50,638 nt of DNA from an uncultured Actinomycetes bacterium (GTDB lineage Bacteria > Actinomycetota > Acidimicrobiia > Acidimicrobiales > Microtrichaceae), in contig CAIPVR010000330.1 of assembly GCA_903868545.1 (NCBI GenBank), positions 1 through 50,638 of the forward strand, read 5' to 3'. Positions 48,928-50,638 of the stretch are shown here, piece by piece (positions within the stretch are counted from its first letter, which is position 1; each line of letters opens with the position of its first letter). The notes beneath the pieces are model-generated. The model saw only the letters and a program-made list of their open reading frames with translations, did not search any database and was not told where the DNA came from. Made by a program: the position numbers and the translations under genes.

Positions 48928-49808
48928 CAGGCCAGCCCGTCCAGCACCGAGCGGGCGCGGTCCGCGAGGCCGTGGGGCGCCGGCCCCATCGGGGGGCGGC
49001 ACTCCCCCACCCGCAGGCCGAGCACCCGCAGGAGCGCCTTCGTGGGCACCGGATTCGGGGCGTCGTCGCCGGTCTCGAAGTCGTAGCTGGCGAGGAGCCG
49101 GGCGTTCACCTTGCGGGCCGTCTCGAGGTCGCCGTCGAGGGCGGCGCCGATCATCTCGCCCATCTGACGGGCCACCCAGTGCGAGGCCACCGAGATGACG
49201 CCCACCGCGCCCACGGCCACCAGTGGAAGGGTGAGTGCGTCGTCGCCGCTGTAGAGCTCGAACTCCGACGGGACCGACGCCATGAGACGTGCCGTCTCGG
49301 CCGGGTCGCCGGCGGCGTCCTTCACCCCGACCACGTTCGGCACCTCCCGGGCGAGCCGGGCCAGCACCTCGGTAGTCACCTTTCGGCCGGTGCGGACCGG
49401 GATGTCGTAGATGAGGACCGGGAGTTCGGTCGCCGCCGCGACCGCCCGGAAGTGCGCCTCGATGCCGGCCTGCGACGGCCGGTTGTAGTAGGGGGTGACG
49501 CTCAGGATCCCGTCGACGCCGGTCTCCGCGGCCCGCCGGGTGAGCTCCACGGCATGGGCGGTGGCGTTGGACCCGGTCCCGGCCAGCAACGGCACGTCCA
49601 CCGTCTCGCGAACCCGGCGGAACAGCGCGAGGGCCTCGGAGTCGGTCAGCGCGGGCGACTCACCGGTGGTGCCGGCGAGGACGAGGCCCTCGGACCCGGT
49701 CTCCACCAGCCACTGGGCCAGCTCCGCGGCCGCGTCGAGATCGAGGTCCCCGCGTTCGTCGAACGGTGTGACCATGGCCGTGACCACACGGCCGAATCGG
49801 GCACCCAT
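48927..49808 (-). CDS. dapA: 4-hydroxy-tetrahydrodipicolinate synthase
   Basis: Class-I aldolase of 293 aa that condenses pyruvate and aspartate semialdehyde, the first committed step of lysine and diaminopimelate synthesis. Seen: VTAMVTPFDERGDLD, the GTTGESPAL pyruvate loop, VTPYYNRPSQ with the catalytic Tyr, YDIPVRTGRKV, and the Schiff-base Lys in VVGVKDAAGD. Length fits. GGGGAGGAAC precedes the ATG as ribosome-binding site. It is coupled to rnj, a common actinobacterial arrangement. Confidence 0.97.
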   Translation of the reverse strand: MGARFGRVVTAMVTPFDERGDLDLDAAAELAQWLVETGSEGLVLAGTTGESPALTDSEALALFRRVRETVDVPLLAGTGSNATAHAVELTRRAAETGVDGILSVTPYYNRPSQAGIEAHFRAVAAATELPVLIYDIPVRTGRKVTTEVLARLAREVPNVVGVKDAAGDPAETARLMASVPSEFELYSGDDALTLPLVAVGAVGVISVASHWVARQMGEMIGAALDGDLETARKVNARLLASYDFETGDDAPNPVPTKALLRVLGLRVGECRPPMGPAPHGLADRARSVLDGLA

Positions 49809-49822
49809 CAGTTCCTCCCCGC

Positions 49823-49839
49823 CGGGCGCCGGGCGCCCG
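49823..49839 (-). terminator. Hairpin between the winged-helix gene and dapA
   Basis: CGGGCG and CGCCCG form a 6-bp stem around a 5-nt loop, part of a nearly perfect 17-nt palindrome. It lies 15 nt after the winged-helix gene stop and before the dapA ribosome-binding site. Confidence 0.45.
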
Positions 49840-49854
49840 CCGTCTCCGGGCGGC

Positions 49855-50478
49855 TCACTGCCGCTCCTGGCTGCGCTCCCAGCCCAAGGTGGCCAGGAGG
49901 TCCTCGTGCAATTCGAACCACACCGTGTGGTACGAGTCGATCATCGGGCGGGTGAGCCAGTCGGTCCCACCGGCCCGCACCCGGCGGTGCGCCTCGGACA
50001 ACCGGGCACCGTAGCCGCCCAGCCGGTCCAGCAGCCCCGCCAGTTCGTCCACCACCGGCAGCGCGGCGGCATGCAGGTCGTCGAGGCGGGCGAGCACCTT
50101 CTCGTCATGACGCTCGTCGGAGTGGTCGTTCACCACCTGCTCGCCGTCGCGCACGACCACCTGCCAGTCGGTGCAGATGGCCAGGAGCTCAGGGTTGAGC
50201 ACCAGGAAACGCCCGTAGGCGGCAGTGACGGCGGCGCCGGCCCCGCTGGCCGACAGCTCCTCCGCGAGCAGGCCGGCGGCGTGCACGCGACCCTCCGCGG
50301 TGAGGCTCCAGCCGCTCAGGCGCCCCTCGCGGTGCACGACCCACCCCGCTTCGCCGGCGACGTCGAGCACCTGCGTGACCCGCTCGACGGGAACGTCGAA
50401 GCGGGCCGCCACCACCTCGGGCGTGGCCAGACTGCGGAGCCGCAGCGCATGCAGGACCAGGAGGGCGTCGTCCGCCAC
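49855..50478 (-). CDS. Winged-helix-like regulatory protein of unknown role
   Basis: A soluble protein of 207 aa. The GTG at 50478 (VADDALLVLHALRL) is preferred over the GTG at 50487, which lies at the edge of a TAGGGT box. The N-terminal 70 residues read as a winged helix: LRSLATPEVVAARFDVPVERVTQVLDVAGEAGWVVHRE then a beta-wing GRLSGWSLTAEGRVHAAGLL. The C-terminal 130 residues are alpha-helical and charged, with HDEKVLARLDDLHAAALPVVDELAGLLDRLGGYGARL. It could be a transcription factor or an accessory domain of an unseen upstream enzyme. Target unknown. Confidence 0.8.
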   Translation of the reverse strand: MADDALLVLHALRLRSLATPEVVAARFDVPVERVTQVLDVAGEAGWVVHREGRLSGWSLTAEGRVHAAGLLAEELSASGAGAAVTAAYGRFLVLNPELLAICTDWQVVVRDGEQVVNDHSDERHDEKVLARLDDLHAAALPVVDELAGLLDRLGGYGARLSEAHRRVRAGGTDWLTRPMIDSYHTVWFELHEDLLATLGWERSQERQ

Positions 50479-50485
50479 GGAGGCC

Positions 50486-50491
50486 ACCCTA
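50486..50491 (-). promoter_or_regulatory. Putative -10 box of leaderless winged-helix gene
   Basis: TAGGGT on the minus strand ends 7 nt before the GTG at 50478 and decides that start over the upstream in-frame GTG. Confidence 0.45.
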
Positions 50492-50520
50492 CCGGAGGGC
50501 CTCCGCGGCGGATCCCAGGG

Positions 50521-50580
50521 GTCGGCGCCTCAGGCGGGACCGTCGCCGCCTCAGGCGGGACCGTCGCCGCCTCAGGCGGG
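50521..50580. repeat. 21-bp tandem repeat, three copies, spanning a stop codon
   Basis: Two identical 21-bp units (50539-50559, 50560-50580) and a diverged 18-bp copy (50521-50538, one mismatch). Each holds GCCTCAGGC, on the minus strand GCCTGAGGC, a small palindrome that includes the TGA stop of the edge gene. It looks like duplication of the gene end into its 3' region. Confidence 0.8.
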
Positions 50581-50638
50581 GCGCTGGTCGGCGGCGGTGA
50601 GGGCGAAGGTCTCGTACTCCTCGCCCGTGTCCACCCAG
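50572..50638 (-). CDS. C-terminal end of an unidentified gene, cut by window edge
   Basis: Only the last 21 codons are visible, ending WVDTGEEYETFALTAADQRPA and TGA at 50574-50572. The acidic, protein-like composition and the stop inside the tandem repeat suggest a real gene on the same strand as dapA. I cannot name it from this fragment. Typical dapA neighbours such as dapB or thyX are possible but unsupported. Confidence 0.5.
   Translation of the reverse strand, partial: WVDTGEEYETFALTAADQRPA

Noticed and set aside
1-50638. tRNA, rRNA, prophage or insertion sequence
   Set aside because: No cloverleaf pattern, rRNA core sequence, transposase motif or terminal inverted repeats with target duplications were recognised by eye. 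A covariance search could still find a small RNA.

Overview
This window comes from a high-GC Gram-positive bacterium, almost certainly an actinomycete (Actinomycetota). The gene content suggests a deep-branching class such as Acidimicrobiia, but that placement is tentative. The grounds are very high GC with many GTG starts, a mycothiol synthase-like acetyltransferase, a luciferase-like (F420-type) oxidoreductase, MmpL/RND lipid-type exporters, a DUF222/13E12 HNH protein, menaquinone rather than ubiquinone genes, and many genes whose start codon lies 6-9 nt after a TAnnnT -10 box (leaderless transcription). No rRNA, tRNA, CRISPR array, insertion sequence or prophage was seen.

Layout. 1-2500: hisC (cut by the left edge) and hisD, translationally coupled, with a small unknown gene diverging. 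2.5-6.9 kb: nth diverging from mshD-rlmN, then a sugar nucleotidyltransferase, a small membrane protein and a MaoC hydratase. 7-12.6 kb: DUF222-HNH protein, LLM oxidoreductase, secreted TAP-type hydrolase, and an acyl-CoA synthetase coupled to a HAD phosphatase. 13.2-22.6 kb: a scattered menaquinone region with menG-menF, menD, menH, menA and menE on alternating strands. It also holds an alpha/beta hydrolase, a PH-domain membrane protein and an ion-channel-like protein. menB and menC are not in the window. 22.6-31.5 kb: VOC protein, SDR, DJ-1/PfpI protein, universal stress protein, DUF255/YyaL thioredoxin-domain protein, RND transporter, nitroreductase and an unknown protein.

31.6-36.4 kb: dnaE, the replicative polymerase alpha subunit, interrupted by an in-frame 421-residue intein. 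The intein has all splicing residues and two LAGLIDADG motifs and is the clearest mobile element here. 36.5-50.6 kb, all on the minus strand: a housekeeping block dapA-rnj-(MmpL)-ftsK-(SMP-30)-rimO-pgsA-cinA followed by a lipoprotein. This resembles the dapA-rnj-ftsK-pgsA-cinA neighbourhood of other actinomycetes, with extra genes inserted. The SMP-30/gluconolactonase-like gene carries a single-base frameshift in a five-base homopolymer.

Coordinated points. Divergent pairs (nth/mshD, menD/menH, channel/menE) appear to share one TA dinucleotide between two back-to-back -10 boxes, so each pair may be fired by mutually exclusive promoters. Convergent and tandem junctions often hold GC-rich hairpins without a T tract, as expected for actinomycete terminators.
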